From Streptomyces sp. SAT1 (GTDB lineage Bacteria; Actinomycetota; Actinomycetes; Streptomycetales; Streptomycetaceae): DNA of 64,000 nt. The translations under genes were made by a program, and so were the position numbers. The stretch covers positions 3,199,501 through 3,263,500 of the forward strand of contig NZ_CP015849.1 of the NCBI RefSeq assembly GCF_001654495.1, written 5' to 3'. Positions within the stretch are counted from its first letter, which is position 1, and every line of letters starts with the position of its first letter. Under the pieces are notes generated by a model. That model did not search any database. It was not told the origin of the DNA and worked only from the letters and a program-made list of their open reading frames with translations. Below, piece by piece: positions 33,797-43,519 of the stretch.

Positions 33797-34297
33797 GTGC
33801 TCGACATCGGCTACGCCCTCTCCACCCGTTTCCCCGACCCGCCGCAGACCGACTACCGGCGCGCGGACGTCCGCGCCCTGCGCCACGACCTGTTCTGCGG
33901 AGACGTCTATCTGGCGGACACCGAGACGGACCGGGAGCTGGCCACCGCGTGGGGCTGGGTGCCGGTGCTGGACTTCGCCTGGGCGCTGTGCGACATCGTG
34001 GAGCAGGTGGACCGGGACCCGGCCGGGTCGCGCGCGTCCCGCCCGCAGCGGGCGGAGCTGGACTTCACCGAGTCCACCGACCGGATGCTCTTCGAGCGCC
34101 GCTTCGGCTGGGTGGACGTCGAGTCCGACTGGATGCCGGCCGAGGAGCCGCCGCTGTCCTTCTCCCACAGCGCGCTGCGCCGGGAGGCCCGGGACTTCCT
34201 GCACGACCTGATCGCGGACCTGTGCGACCTGCACGAGGACCTCGCGGAGAACCCGGCCCTGTGGACCCTCCAGGCCCGTTTCCCCCGCCTGCCCTGA
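33797..34297 (+). CDS. Conserved hypothetical protein
   Basis: A 166-residue protein, probably cytosolic, that I do not recognise. It has an acidic, aromatic-rich composition: LDIGYALSTRFPDPPQTDYR at the start, WGWVPVLDFAWALCDIVEQV, and RRFGWVDVESDWMP. The last 50 residues are a regular helical stretch (REARDFLHDLIADLCDLHED). It starts at a GTG 40 bases from the divergent M1 peptidase gene, so it may share its control region. Confidence 0.6.
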   Translation: MLDIGYALSTRFPDPPQTDYRRADVRALRHDLFCGDVYLADTETDRELATAWGWVPVLDFAWALCDIVEQVDRDPAGSRASRPQRAELDFTESTDRMLFERRFGWVDVESDWMPAEEPPLSFSHSALRREARDFLHDLIADLCDLHEDLAENPALWTLQARFPRLP

Positions 34298-34328
34298 ACC
34301 GCGCCCGCGCCCGCGCACCGGGGCGCGC

Positions 34329-35078
34329 TCAGTCCTCCACCCGCACCCCCAGCTCCGCCGCCAGCACCGGCGCCAGGTCCAGCAGCTGGCCCGTACTGAT
34401 CACCGCGCCCGCCAGCCGGTCCACCCCGCGGGCGATCTCCAGCGAGGCGGCTCCGCGCAGATCGACGTCGGTGAGCACCGCCCCGCCGAGATCGGCGCCC
34501 TTGAGGACGCAGTCCGCGAACGCGACCCGCTCCAGCCGGGCGCCCCCGAAGTCCGGCTCGACCAGGACGCAGCCCTCGAAGACCACGTCCCGCAGCCGCG
34601 CCGTGCGCAGATTGAGGTAGTCGATCTTGCCGCCGCGGATTCGCACCCGCTCCAGGACCGCGCCGTGCAGCTGCGCCCCGCCGAGCCGGGCGTCCGTCAG
34701 CTCGACATCGCGCAGGGTCGCGTCCGCGAGGTTCGTGCCGACGCCCCGTACGCCGGTGAGGACCGTGTCGAGGAACCGCGCGTGTCGCAGCGAGGTGTCG
34801 TCCAGGACGCAGCCGCGCAGCGCGCAGTCCAGGAAGCGGGCGCCCGCGCCGTCCTGCCCGGCGAGGTCCGTCTCGCGGAACTCCAGCCCGTCGTAGTCCC
34901 CGTCCGGCGCCAGCCCCGCACCGGCGTACGCCTCCAGGGCGGGCAGCCGCACCTCGGGCTGCCGCGGCGGCTTCACCCCGGCCCGCCCGGCGCCCATACC
35001 GCCCTTACCGCTCGCACCGCCCGTACCGCCCATGCCGCCCGCACCACTCCCCGCCCCGCCGCCCGCTCTCCTCGCCAT
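34329..35078 (-). CDS. Pentapeptide-repeat protein
   Basis: A 249-residue protein. A Gly/Ala-rich disordered N-terminus (about 1-45) is followed by roughly 25 pentapeptide-like repeats A(D/N)LxX: examples are FRETDLAGQD, FLDCALRGCVLDD and FGGARLERVAFADCVLKGADL. Pentapeptide proteins form right-handed quadrilateral beta-helices; some mimic DNA to protect gyrase, but nothing here proves that. The ATG at 35078 is used. It diverges from an MFS exporter gene. Confidence 0.85.
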   Translation of the reverse strand: MARRAGGGAGSGAGGMGGTGGASGKGGMGAGRAGVKPPRQPEVRLPALEAYAGAGLAPDGDYDGLEFRETDLAGQDGAGARFLDCALRGCVLDDTSLRHARFLDTVLTGVRGVGTNLADATLRDVELTDARLGGAQLHGAVLERVRIRGGKIDYLNLRTARLRDVVFEGCVLVEPDFGGARLERVAFADCVLKGADLGGAVLTDVDLRGAASLEIARGVDRLAGAVISTGQLLDLAPVLAAELGVRVED

Positions 35079-35211
35079 GCCCCCATGCTGCACCCCGCCA
35101 CTGACAACCCCCGGCGAACCCCCCGGCCCCGCCCCGCTCCCCCGGCGGACAGCCCCGCCCGGTACGGCGACCGGAGATGCGACATGTCCCGATCCGTGCT
35201 CTTCTGGCGGG

Positions 35212-36759
35212 ATGAGCATCACCCGAAAAGGTGAATTCTCCGTTCTGCACCGGCACGCTCCGCGGCACCACCCACGGCATCAGCCCCGGCACGCCCGCCC
35301 CTCCGACGCGCACCGCTGGTGGGCGCTGGTGGTGATCGCGACGGCGCAGCTGATGGTGGTGCTGGACGCGACCATCGTGAACATCGCCCTCCCCTCCGCG
35401 CAGCGCGCCCTGCACATGTCGGACGCCAACCGCCAGTGGGTGATCACCGCCTACACCCTCGCCTTCGGCGGGCTGCTCCTGCTGGGCGGGCGGATCTCGG
35501 ACCTGGTGGGCCGCAAGCGGACCTTCGTCATCGGGCTCGTCGGCTTCGCCGCCGCCTCCGCGTTCGGCGGCGCGGCCACCTCCTCGGGCATGCTGTTCGG
35601 CGCGCGGGCCCTCCAGGGCGCCTTCGCGGCCGTGCTCGCCCCGGCCGCGCTCTCCCTGCTCACCACCACCTTCACCGATCCGCGCGAGCGCGGAAAGGCG
35701 TTCGGGATCTACGGCGCGCTGGCGGGCAGCGGCTCGGCGATCGGTTTCATCCTCGGCGGTCTGCTGACCGAGTACCTGGACTGGCGCTGGTGCCTGTACG
35801 TGAACGTGCCCATCGCCGCCGTCGCGGTGCTCGGCGCGTTCGCCCTGCTGCGCGACCGGCCCGCGCACACCGGCGTACGCCTCGATGTGCCGGGCGCCGT
35901 GCTGGGCTGCGGCGGTCTGGTCGCCGTCGTCTACGGCTTCAGCGAGGCCCAGCCGCGCGGCTGGACGGACCCGCTGGTGCTCGGCCTGTTCGCGGCCGGC
36001 GTGGTGATGCTCGCCGCGTTCGTGTGGTGGCAGAACCGGGCACCGGTGCCGCTGCTGCCCCTGCACGTGCTGCGCGAGCGCAACCGGGCCGGCTGTCTGC
36101 TGACCATGCTGCTGGCCGTGATCGGCATGTTCGGGCTGTTCCTGTTCATGACGTACTACCTCCAGGAGATCCTGGGCTACTCGCCGCTGCGGACCGGGCT
36201 CGCCTTCCTGCCGCTGACCGCCGCGATCGTCGTCGGTTCCACGCAGATCTCGGCCCGGCTGCTCCAGCACGTGGCGCCGCGCGCCCTCATGGTCCCCGGG
36301 ATGCTGCTGGCGGCGGCCGGACTGCTGCTGCTGACCCGGCTGACGGTCACCTCGCGCTACCCCACCGAGGTGCTGCCCGCGCTGCTGCTCCTGGGGCTCG
36401 GCATGGGCCTGACCTTCATGCCGGTGTTCGCCACCGCCACCGCGGGCGTCGCCCCGAAGGACTCGGGCGTGACCTCCGCGACCGTGAACACCGCGCAGCA
36501 GGTGGGCGGTTCCATCGGGACCGCGCTGCTCAACACGGTCGCCATCTCCAGCAGCACCGCGTACCTCACCGCCCACCTGCGCTCCCCCGCCGACCGGGGC
36601 AGAGTGGTACCGGAGGGTGTCGTGCACGGCTACACCGTCGCCATCTGGTGGGCCGCGGCGGTCATGCTGCTGGCCGGGCTGGTCGCGGGCCTGATGGTGA
36701 CGGCCCGCGCGCCCAAGCACACCCCGGCCCCGGAGGCGGTGCCGGAGTCGGTGGTCTGA
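35212..36759 (+). CDS. MFS drug-exporter-type transporter (DHA2/EmrB class)
   Basis: A 515-residue membrane protein with about 14 helices. Helix 1 shows QLMVVLDATIVNIALP (motif D1 of the 14-TMS group), the loop motif is GRISDLVGRKRTF, and motif C is GSGSAIGFILGGLLTEYLDWRWCLYVNVP. The N-terminus is His/Arg/Pro-rich (about 25 residues), which is unusual and might bind metal. Likely exports drugs or metabolites by proton antiport. Substrate unknown. No regulator is adjacent. Confidence 0.9.
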   Translation: MSITRKGEFSVLHRHAPRHHPRHQPRHARPSDAHRWWALVVIATAQLMVVLDATIVNIALPSAQRALHMSDANRQWVITAYTLAFGGLLLLGGRISDLVGRKRTFVIGLVGFAAASAFGGAATSSGMLFGARALQGAFAAVLAPAALSLLTTTFTDPRERGKAFGIYGALAGSGSAIGFILGGLLTEYLDWRWCLYVNVPIAAVAVLGAFALLRDRPAHTGVRLDVPGAVLGCGGLVAVVYGFSEAQPRGWTDPLVLGLFAAGVVMLAAFVWWQNRAPVPLLPLHVLRERNRAGCLLTMLLAVIGMFGLFLFMTYYLQEILGYSPLRTGLAFLPLTAAIVVGSTQISARLLQHVAPRALMVPGMLLAAAGLLLLTRLTVTSRYPTEVLPALLLLGLGMGLTFMPVFATATAGVAPKDSGVTSATVNTAQQVGGSIGTALLNTVAISSSTAYLTAHLRSPADRGRVVPEGVVHGYTVAIWWAAAVMLLAGLVAGLMVTARAPKHTPAPEAVPESVV

Positions 36760-36780
36760 AAGAGACCCGCGAGGGGCAGA

Positions 36781-36810
36781 GAGGGCCCCGAGTTCGCACC
36801 CGGGACCCTC
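36781..36810. terminator. Possible terminator between the MFS and flavoprotein genes
   Basis: GAGGGCCCCG (36781-36790) pairs with CGGGACCCTC (36801-36810) with one mismatch and a ten-base loop. It lies between two convergent genes. Confidence 0.5.
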
Positions 36811-36847
36811 CTTCTGCGTCCAGGACGTACGGGACGTACGGGGGGTC

Positions 36848-38281
36848 TCAGTGCCGTCCGGCCACCCGGTCCGCGACCCGGGCCAGCCGGGAGGAGCGGG
36901 CGCTGTGGGTGAGCACCTCCCGGCGGTCGGCCGTGCGGTAGGTGGCGTACATGCCCTGCACGCCCAGCCAGCGCAGCGGTTCCGGTTCCCACTTGCGGAC
37001 CTTGTGGCCGGTCCAGGGCAGCCCGGTCAGCTCGGTGGGGCCCGCCTGCCCGGAGTCGAGGCGGACCAGGTCGGCCAGGGTGCGGGCGGCGAGGTTGGCG
37101 GTGGCGACGCCCGAGCCGACATAGCCGCCGGCCCAGCCGAGGCCCCGGGACGGGTCCAGGGTGACGGTGGCGCACCAGTCGCGCGGCACGCCGAGCACCC
37201 CGGACCAGGCGTGCGCGATGCGCAGCCCGGCCAGCGAGGGGAAGAAGCCGGTGAGGATGTCGCGCAGGTCGCGGACGGTCTCCGGGCGGGTGCTGCCGTC
37301 GTTGTCGGTGCGCGAGCCGAAACGGTAGGGGACGCCGCGTCCGCCGAGCGCGATCCGGTCGTCGGCGGTGCGCTGCGCGTACATGTAGGCGTGCGCCATG
37401 TCGCCGAGGGCCTCGCGGCCGTCCCAGCCGAGCTCCTCCCACTGCGCTCCGGTCAGCGGCTCGGTGGCGATCATCGAGGAGTTCATCGGCAGCCAGGTGC
37501 GGCGCTGCCCCTTGAGGGAGGCGGTGAAGCCCTCGGTGCAGCGCAGCACGTAGGGGGCGCTGACGGTGCCGTACGGGGTGAGCGCGCGGCGGGGGCGGAT
37601 CTCGGTGACCGGGGTCGCCTCGTGGATCGTCACACCGAGCGCGGCCACCGCCCCGGCCAGGCCCTTGACCAGCTTGACCGGGTTCAGGCGGGCGCCGTGC
37701 GGGGTCCAGGTGGAGCCGACCGCGTCCGCGACCCGGATGCGCGCGGCGGTCTCGCGGGCACCGTACAGCTCGCGGTCCTGCTCCCCGTAGGACAGCTCGT
37801 GCGCGTGGAAGTCCTTCAGGCGGGCCAGCTGAGCGGGGGTGCGGGCCACCTCCAGGACTCCGCCCTTGTGGATGTCCGCGTCGATGCCCTCCTCGGCGGC
37901 GACGCGGATCACCTCGTCCACGGTGTCGTTCATCGCCCGCTGGAGCCGTACGGCGGCCTCGCGGCCGTGCAGGCGCGCGTACCGGTCGCGGCCCGCGACG
38001 CCGTTGTAGAGCCAGCCGCCGTTGCGGCCAGAGGCGCCGTAGCCGCAGAACTTCTGCTCCAGGACGGTGATCCGCAGCGCGGGCGCGGCCTTCTTCAGGT
38101 AGTACGCGGTCCACAGGCCCGTGTAGCCGCCGCCGACGATCACCACGTCGGCGCTCGCGTCCCCGGTCAGCGGCTCCCGCACGGCCGGGAGGCCGTCGTC
38201 GGCGAACCAGTGGGAGATGCCGCCGTTCACGGTGCCGCCGTGCCTGCCGCCGCCCGCGGCCGTGCTTGCCGAGCTGCTCAT
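36848..38281 (-). CDS. FAD-dependent amine oxidoreductase (DAO family)
   Basis: A 477-residue flavoprotein. The dinucleotide fold is VVIVGGGYTGLWTAYYL, followed by ITVLEQKFCGYGASGRNGGW (DAO signature), and a C-terminal WAGGYVGSGVATANLAARTLADL. The pattern GASGRNGG with SHWFADD at the N-terminus resembles gamma-glutamylputrescine oxidase and related amine oxidases. The substrate is not evident. The ATG is at 38281. Confidence 0.85.
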   Translation of the reverse strand: MSSSASTAAGGGRHGGTVNGGISHWFADDGLPAVREPLTGDASADVVIVGGGYTGLWTAYYLKKAAPALRITVLEQKFCGYGASGRNGGWLYNGVAGRDRYARLHGREAAVRLQRAMNDTVDEVIRVAAEEGIDADIHKGGVLEVARTPAQLARLKDFHAHELSYGEQDRELYGARETAARIRVADAVGSTWTPHGARLNPVKLVKGLAGAVAALGVTIHEATPVTEIRPRRALTPYGTVSAPYVLRCTEGFTASLKGQRRTWLPMNSSMIATEPLTGAQWEELGWDGREALGDMAHAYMYAQRTADDRIALGGRGVPYRFGSRTDNDGSTRPETVRDLRDILTGFFPSLAGLRIAHAWSGVLGVPRDWCATVTLDPSRGLGWAGGYVGSGVATANLAARTLADLVRLDSGQAGPTELTGLPWTGHKVRKWEPEPLRWLGVQGMYATYRTADRREVLTHSARSSRLARVADRVAGRH

Positions 38282-38291
38282 GTCCGGGACG

Positions 38292-38957
38292 CTAATGCCT
38301 GGTGGCGGCCGGTGTCTCCTTCGGATTCCGTGTTTTTCCGGGGCCCGTGGCCAGCGGCCGGCAGGCCAGTCCGATCAGTACGGCGGTGAAATGCCCGAGA
38401 TCGGTGAAGGTGCGCCCGGTCAGCAGCGGCACGCCGAAGAAGAGGAGCACGGCGGCGGCGTACGGATACCGCCACGGGCTGCGGATCCGGTAGGTCAGCA
38501 CGGCGACCACCCCGGCCAGCGCGTAGCTGACGCCCACGTCCAGGGTGTCGACCGCGGAGGCGGGCGCCACACCGCGCCGGATCGCCCACAGCAGCGCGCC
38601 CTCGCTGATCAGCGTGGCCAGCACGTGCGCGGCCGCGCACACCGCCAGCCAGCGCACGGTGCCCGTCCACCGCTCGGCCTGCGCGTGGAAGACCGTGTAG
38701 AGCACGGCGTACGGCAGCCAGCGCCCGCTCGGGATCCACATGGCGCTGGCCACCAGGACCCGTACCGGGTTGTCCGACAGCTCGTGGATGTTCGTGGACC
38801 GCTGCCGCAGGAAGTCCGCCTCGAACGACGGCGACATGTGGTGCAGCGCGACGGTGGTGACGAACAGGACCGCCAGCCAGACGTACGTCCCCGGGGCGGC
38901 GCGCACATACGCGACCACCGCCCGCAGCCCGCGCCGAAACCGGATGACCCCGTCCAC
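38292..38957 (-). CDS. Rhomboid-like integral membrane protein
   Basis: A 221-residue protein with about six hydrophobic helices. A conserved-looking stretch ELSDNPVRVLVASAMWIPSG follows the first helix. Later segments are AAHVLATLISEGALLWAI, VGVSYALAGVVAVLTYRI and a final LGHFTAVLIGLA with a late His. The layout matches actinobacterial rhomboid-like proteins. The SYALAG segment sits where rhomboid proteases carry GxSG, but a plain GxSG is not seen, so protease activity is uncertain. The GTG at 38957 is preferred; a GTG at 38978 would overlap the divergent gene start. Confidence 0.65.
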   Translation of the reverse strand: MDGVIRFRRGLRAVVAYVRAAPGTYVWLAVLFVTTVALHHMSPSFEADFLRQRSTNIHELSDNPVRVLVASAMWIPSGRWLPYAVLYTVFHAQAERWTGTVRWLAVCAAAHVLATLISEGALLWAIRRGVAPASAVDTLDVGVSYALAGVVAVLTYRIRSPWRYPYAAAVLLFFGVPLLTGRTFTDLGHFTAVLIGLACRPLATGPGKTRNPKETPAATRH

Positions 38958-38967
38958 ACCGGCCAGT

Positions 38968-39858
38968 ATGGTCGGCACCGTGATCGAGGTGCCCGCCGAG
39001 CTGGCCGCTACGCAGGAGAAGTTCAACGGGGCGGCGGGCCGGGCGTTCGTCGCCGGGCTGCCCGAGCGGGCGGCCCGCTTCCTCGCGCACTGGGACCTGC
39101 GCCTGGACGGCCCGCCGATGTACGGGGTGTGCGCGCTGGTCCTTCCGGTGGTACGCGCCGGGGGCACACCCGCCGCGCTCAAGCTCCAGCCGCTGGACGA
39201 GGAGAGCGCGGGCGAGCCGGACGCGCTGCGCGCCTGGGACGGCGACGGGGCCGTACGGCTGCTGGCGCACGACGCGCCCACCTGCACCCTCCTCCTCGAA
39301 CGGCTGGACGAGTCCCGGACGCTGTCGGACCTGCCGGACAGCCGTGCGGCCGTCGAGGTGATCGGCACGCTCCTCGCCCGGCTCACCTCCGTGCCCGCTC
39401 CGGCGGGCGTACGGCGACTGGGCGACGTGGCGCGGGCGATGCTGGAGCAGGTGCCGCGGGCCCTGGAGCAGGTGCCGGACACCGCCGACCGGCGGCTGCT
39501 CGCCGACTGCGCGGCGGCCGTGCGCGAGGTCGCCGGCTCGCCCGGCGACCGGCTGCTGCACTGGGACCTGCACTACGACAACGTCCTGGCCGCCGGCCGC
39601 GCTCCCTGGCTCGCCATCGACCCCAAGCCGCTCGCCGGAGACCCCGGCTTCGACCTGATGCCCGCGCTCGGCGACCGCTACGACCCCGCCGAGACCCGGT
39701 GGCGCTTCGACGCGCTGACCGCGCTGCTCGGCCTCGACCGGGCGCGGGCGCGCGCCTGGACGCTGGGGCGGGTGCTCCAGAACTGCCTGTGGGAGATCGA
39801 GGACGGCCGGCCGCTGGAGACCGTGCAACTGGAGATCGGGCGCACGCTGCGCGCGTGA
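38968..39858 (+). CDS. Aminoglycoside phosphotransferase-type kinase (streptomycin 6-kinase-like)
   Basis: A 296-residue kinase-fold protein. The catalytic loop is LLHWDLHYDNVLAA and the metal-binding segment AIDPKPLAGDPGFDL, typical of the APH(6)/hydroxyurea kinase family. LVLPVVRAGGTPAALKLQP carries the ATP-binding Lys. Chromosomal Streptomyces members are numerous and most have no known drug substrate, so resistance is not implied. The start lies inside a ten-base gap from the divergent rhomboid-like gene. Confidence 0.85.
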   Translation: MVGTVIEVPAELAATQEKFNGAAGRAFVAGLPERAARFLAHWDLRLDGPPMYGVCALVLPVVRAGGTPAALKLQPLDEESAGEPDALRAWDGDGAVRLLAHDAPTCTLLLERLDESRTLSDLPDSRAAVEVIGTLLARLTSVPAPAGVRRLGDVARAMLEQVPRALEQVPDTADRRLLADCAAAVREVAGSPGDRLLHWDLHYDNVLAAGRAPWLAIDPKPLAGDPGFDLMPALGDRYDPAETRWRFDALTALLGLDRARARAWTLGRVLQNCLWEIEDGRPLETVQLEIGRTLRA

Positions 39859-40110
39859 GGGCGGTCCCGCGCGGGGACGGCTCGGCGTGGGCCGCCACCG
39901 ACCGGCGGGCCCGCTCGGGTGACGGACGGCCGTCGGCAGGCTCAGCCTCACGTGGCCCGTCGGCGGCCCGGCCTCGCACGGCCCGCCGACCCCCGGCGGC
40001 CCCAACGCGCTGGGCGCACCCGGCAGCCCAGGGCCCGGCCCCCGCGCCGACACGCCGCCGGACGGCCCATCGGGCAGTCCAGCGGGTCATCAGGTCATAG
40101 CGTACAGAAT

Positions 40111-41169
40111 ATGACGAAACGCCACATCTCCCTGTTGGTCTGCGCCGCGGCGCTCGTCGGCTCCGGTGTCGCCGCCGCCGCGCCGGTCTCGGTGCCGACG
40201 ACGCACCTGGTCCACGCCGGGGAATCGATCCAGAAGGCGGTGGACGCCGCACAGCCCGGCGACACCGTGCTGGTCCTGCCCGGCACCTACCGCCAGAGCG
40301 TCAAGATCACGACGCCCGGTCTGACCCTGCGCGGCAGCGGCCCCTCCACCGTCCTCACCCCGGCCGCCAAGGCCACGGACGACTGCGGCAAGCGCGGCAA
40401 CGGCATCTGCGTGGCGGGCACCAAGACGAAGCGCCTGATGGGCGTCACCGTCTCCCACCTGGCCCTGACCGGCTACTCCCGCGCCGGGATGGTCTCCGTC
40501 GGCGCCGACGGACTGACCGTGCGGCACGTGCTCTCCGACAAGAACGGCGTGTGGGGCTTCGCCGAGGAGCGCTCCGAGCACAGCACGTACGAGCACGACG
40601 CCGCCCGCGACAACGGCGACGCCGGCATCTTCCTCGCCAACACCATCACCGCCGAACAGGGCGCGGCCGACAGCAAGGAATCGCTGGTCGCGCACAACCT
40701 GCTCAGGGGCAACCGGATCGGCGTCACCGTCCGCCGGCTGCGCAACCTCACCGTCGCCGCCAACGAGGTCACCGGCAACTGCGCGGGCGTCTTCGTCGTC
40801 GGCGACGAGAACAAGCCCAAGGCCGGCGCGCTGACCGTGCGCGACAACCGCGTCGTACAGAACAACAAGTACTGCGCCAAGACCGACCGGCTGCCCTTCC
40901 TCCAGGGCTCCGGCATCGTCCTGACCGGCGCCGAGAAGACCGACGTCACGGGCAACACGGTCACCGGCAACTCGGGCACCTCCCCGCTGTCCGGCGGCAT
41001 CGTCCTCTTCAAGAGCTTCGTGGGCGCCACCAGCGACGACAACCGGGTGCACGGCAACACGCTCCGGAGCAACGCCCCCGCCGACCTGGTCGACCAGGAG
41101 AGCGCCCAGCGCGGCAACACCTTCCAGGACAACTCCTGCGCGGCCTCCAAGCCCGCGGGACTGTGCTGA
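40111..41169 (+). CDS. Secreted right-handed parallel beta-helix protein (NosD-like)
   Basis: A 352-residue protein with a signal peptide (residues 1-29, ending AAAAP). The mature part begins HLVHAGESIQKAVDAAQPGDTVLVLPGTY, the usual start of NosD-type beta-helices. PbH1 repeats follow, with N/GNxV turns such as NTVTGNSGTS and NRVHGNTLRSN. Four or more cysteines suggest disulfides. Carbohydrate binding or cleavage is common for the fold, but no catalytic triad can be named. No clear ribosome site precedes the ATG, so it may be leaderless. It lies 43 bases before the O-methyltransferase on the same strand and may be co-transcribed with it. Confidence 0.8.
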   Translation: MTKRHISLLVCAAALVGSGVAAAAPVSVPTTHLVHAGESIQKAVDAAQPGDTVLVLPGTYRQSVKITTPGLTLRGSGPSTVLTPAAKATDDCGKRGNGICVAGTKTKRLMGVTVSHLALTGYSRAGMVSVGADGLTVRHVLSDKNGVWGFAEERSEHSTYEHDAARDNGDAGIFLANTITAEQGAADSKESLVAHNLLRGNRIGVTVRRLRNLTVAANEVTGNCAGVFVVGDENKPKAGALTVRDNRVVQNNKYCAKTDRLPFLQGSGIVLTGAEKTDVTGNTVTGNSGTSPLSGGIVLFKSFVGATSDDNRVHGNTLRSNAPADLVDQESAQRGNTFQDNSCAASKPAGLC

Positions 41170-41212
41170 GCCACCCGGCACCCACCGAACACCCAAGGAA
41201 GGAAGGCGGCAC

Positions 41213-42241
41213 ATGACGACCGCTCAGACCGCCCCACCGCCGTCCATGCGGCTCAGGGAGCTCGTGTTCGGGGCGGCGTGTGCCGCCGCCCTGCGCGCCG
41301 CTGCCCGCCTCGGCGTGGCCGACGCCCTCGGCGACACCCCGCTGGCCGCGGAGGACCTCGCCGCCGCGGTGAAGACCGAACCCAAGCCGCTGCGCCGCCT
41401 GCTGCGCGCCCTGGCCTGCTACGGCGTCTTCGAGGAGCGCCCCGACGGCACCTTCGCGCACACCGACATGTCGCGGCTGCTGCGCGAGGACGACCCGAAC
41501 AGCCTGCGCAACATCTCCCTGTGGTGCACCGAGCCGTGGACCTGGGACGCCTGGCCCAAGCTGGACGAGGCGGTGCGCACCGGCCGCAACGTCGTCGAGG
41601 ACCTGTACGGCAAGGAGTTCTTCGTCTACCTCAACGAGGACGCCCCCGAGTCGGCGGACGTCTTCAACCGGGCGATGACCACCTCCTCCCGGCAGTCCGC
41701 CCGCGACGTGGCCGAACTCCTCGACCTGTCCGGGGCCGACTCGGTCGCCGACATCGGCGGCGGGCAGGGCCATGTGGTGGCCAGCCTGCTGGAGAAGTAC
41801 CCCCGGATGCGCGGCACCCTGATGGACCTGCCGCGCGTCGTGGACAACGCCGACCCGCGGCTGCGCGAGGGCGGCGCGCTCGCCGGCCGGGTCGACATCG
41901 TGCCCGGCGACTGCCGCGAGGCCGTCCCGGTCCGGGCCGACGTCTACATCATCAAGAACATCCTGGAGTGGGACGACGACTCCACCGCCCGCTGCCTGCG
42001 CAACGTGATGGAGGCGGGCGGCCCCAAGGCCCGCGTCGTGGTCATCGAGAACCTCGTCGACGACACCCCGTCGATGCGCTTCAGCACCGCCATGGACCTG
42101 CTGCTGCTGCTCAACGTCGGGGGCGCCAAGCACACCACGAAGTCCATGGTGAGCCGCCTGGAAGCGGCCGGTCTGGTCATCGACGACATCAGCCCGGTCA
42201 ACCCGTATCTGCACGCCTTCGACTGCACCGTGCCCGCCTGA
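41213..42241 (+). CDS. SAM-dependent O-methyltransferase (aromatic polyketide type)
   Basis: A 342-residue methyltransferase. The N-terminal dimerisation/winged helix domain (about 10-100) precedes the SAM-binding domain with VADIGGGQGHVVASLLEKYP, then GTLMDLPRVVDNA and IIKNILEWDDDSTARCLRNV, the plant-COMT/TcmO-like set. It is convergent with the spore-pigment operon, whose cyclase gene lies 115 bases away, so it probably methylates the pigment. The S. coelicolor whiE cluster, as I recall it, lacks this gene. The ATG follows GGAAGG. Confidence 0.85.
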   Translation: MTTAQTAPPPSMRLRELVFGAACAAALRAAARLGVADALGDTPLAAEDLAAAVKTEPKPLRRLLRALACYGVFEERPDGTFAHTDMSRLLREDDPNSLRNISLWCTEPWTWDAWPKLDEAVRTGRNVVEDLYGKEFFVYLNEDAPESADVFNRAMTTSSRQSARDVAELLDLSGADSVADIGGGQGHVVASLLEKYPRMRGTLMDLPRVVDNADPRLREGGALAGRVDIVPGDCREAVPVRADVYIIKNILEWDDDSTARCLRNVMEAGGPKARVVVIENLVDDTPSMRFSTAMDLLLLLNVGGAKHTTKSMVSRLEAAGLVIDDISPVNPYLHAFDCTVPA

Positions 42242-42265
42242 CACCCGGGCGCAGCGCTCACGACG

Positions 42266-42305
42266 ACGGCCGCCGGGCCCGCGACAGTGCGGGCCCGGCG
42301 GCCGT
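42266..42305. terminator. Bidirectional terminator between the O-methyltransferase and cyclase genes
   Basis: A perfect 17-bp stem pairs 42266-42282 with 42289-42305 with a six-base loop. It serves the two convergent transcripts. Confidence 0.9.
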
Positions 42306-42356
42306 TGTCCGTCCGCCGCACGCGACGCGTGCGGCGCCTCCCGTGCCGCGCGGGCG

Positions 42357-42689
42357 TCAGCCGCGGCCGTCGCGCTCCCAGAGGTAGAAGCGCCGGGCCA
42401 TCGCGTCCTTCGGCGAACGCCACGTCTCGGGGTCGTACGCGCTGACGTACGCCGACAGCCGCTCGCTGATGCCGCGGAACTCGGGGTGTCCGGCCACCTT
42501 CGCGATGGCCGGGCCCGGGTCCCGGTCGGCCTCGACGAGGTGCATGTACACATCGCCGAACTGGAAGAGGCTGCGCCGGGTGACGCCGACCAGGTGCGGC
42601 AGCTCCCCGCGGTCGGAGTCCTCGAAGACCTGCGCGATGTCCGGGGCCGAGCCCGGCGCCATCCGGGCCACGATCAGGGCCTGGTGCAT
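42357..42689 (-). CDS. whiE-ORFVII: Polyketide cyclase (TcmI type; WhiE ORFVII homologue)
   Basis: A 110-residue ferredoxin-like cyclase. MHQALIVARMAPGSAPDIAQVFEDSD, RRSLFQFGDVYMHLVEADRD and GISERLSAYVSAYDPETWRSP are the blocks shared by TcmI-family second cyclases of aromatic polyketides. It should close the later rings of the pigment backbone. It is the last gene of the seven-gene minus-strand operon, 27 bases after the aromatase stop. Confidence 0.9.
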   Translation of the reverse strand: MHQALIVARMAPGSAPDIAQVFEDSDRGELPHLVGVTRRSLFQFGDVYMHLVEADRDPGPAIAKVAGHPEFRGISERLSAYVSAYDPETWRSPKDAMARRFYLWERDGRG

Positions 42690-42716
42690 GGATCCGCTCC
42701 TGTCGTCCGGTCCGGC

Positions 42717-43461
<745 letters not shown>

Positions 43462-43519
43462 GCGGGTTCCTCTCCTTGTTGCTCCCGGCGTGTTCCTCCC
43501 GGCGCCGCCCGGCCTGACG

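Noticed and set aside
38968..39858. APH-type kinase as a MurNAc kinase (AmgK) completing the recycling pathway
   Set aside because: The motifs match the APH(6)/hydroxyurea kinase group rather than AmgK, and it is far from murQ.
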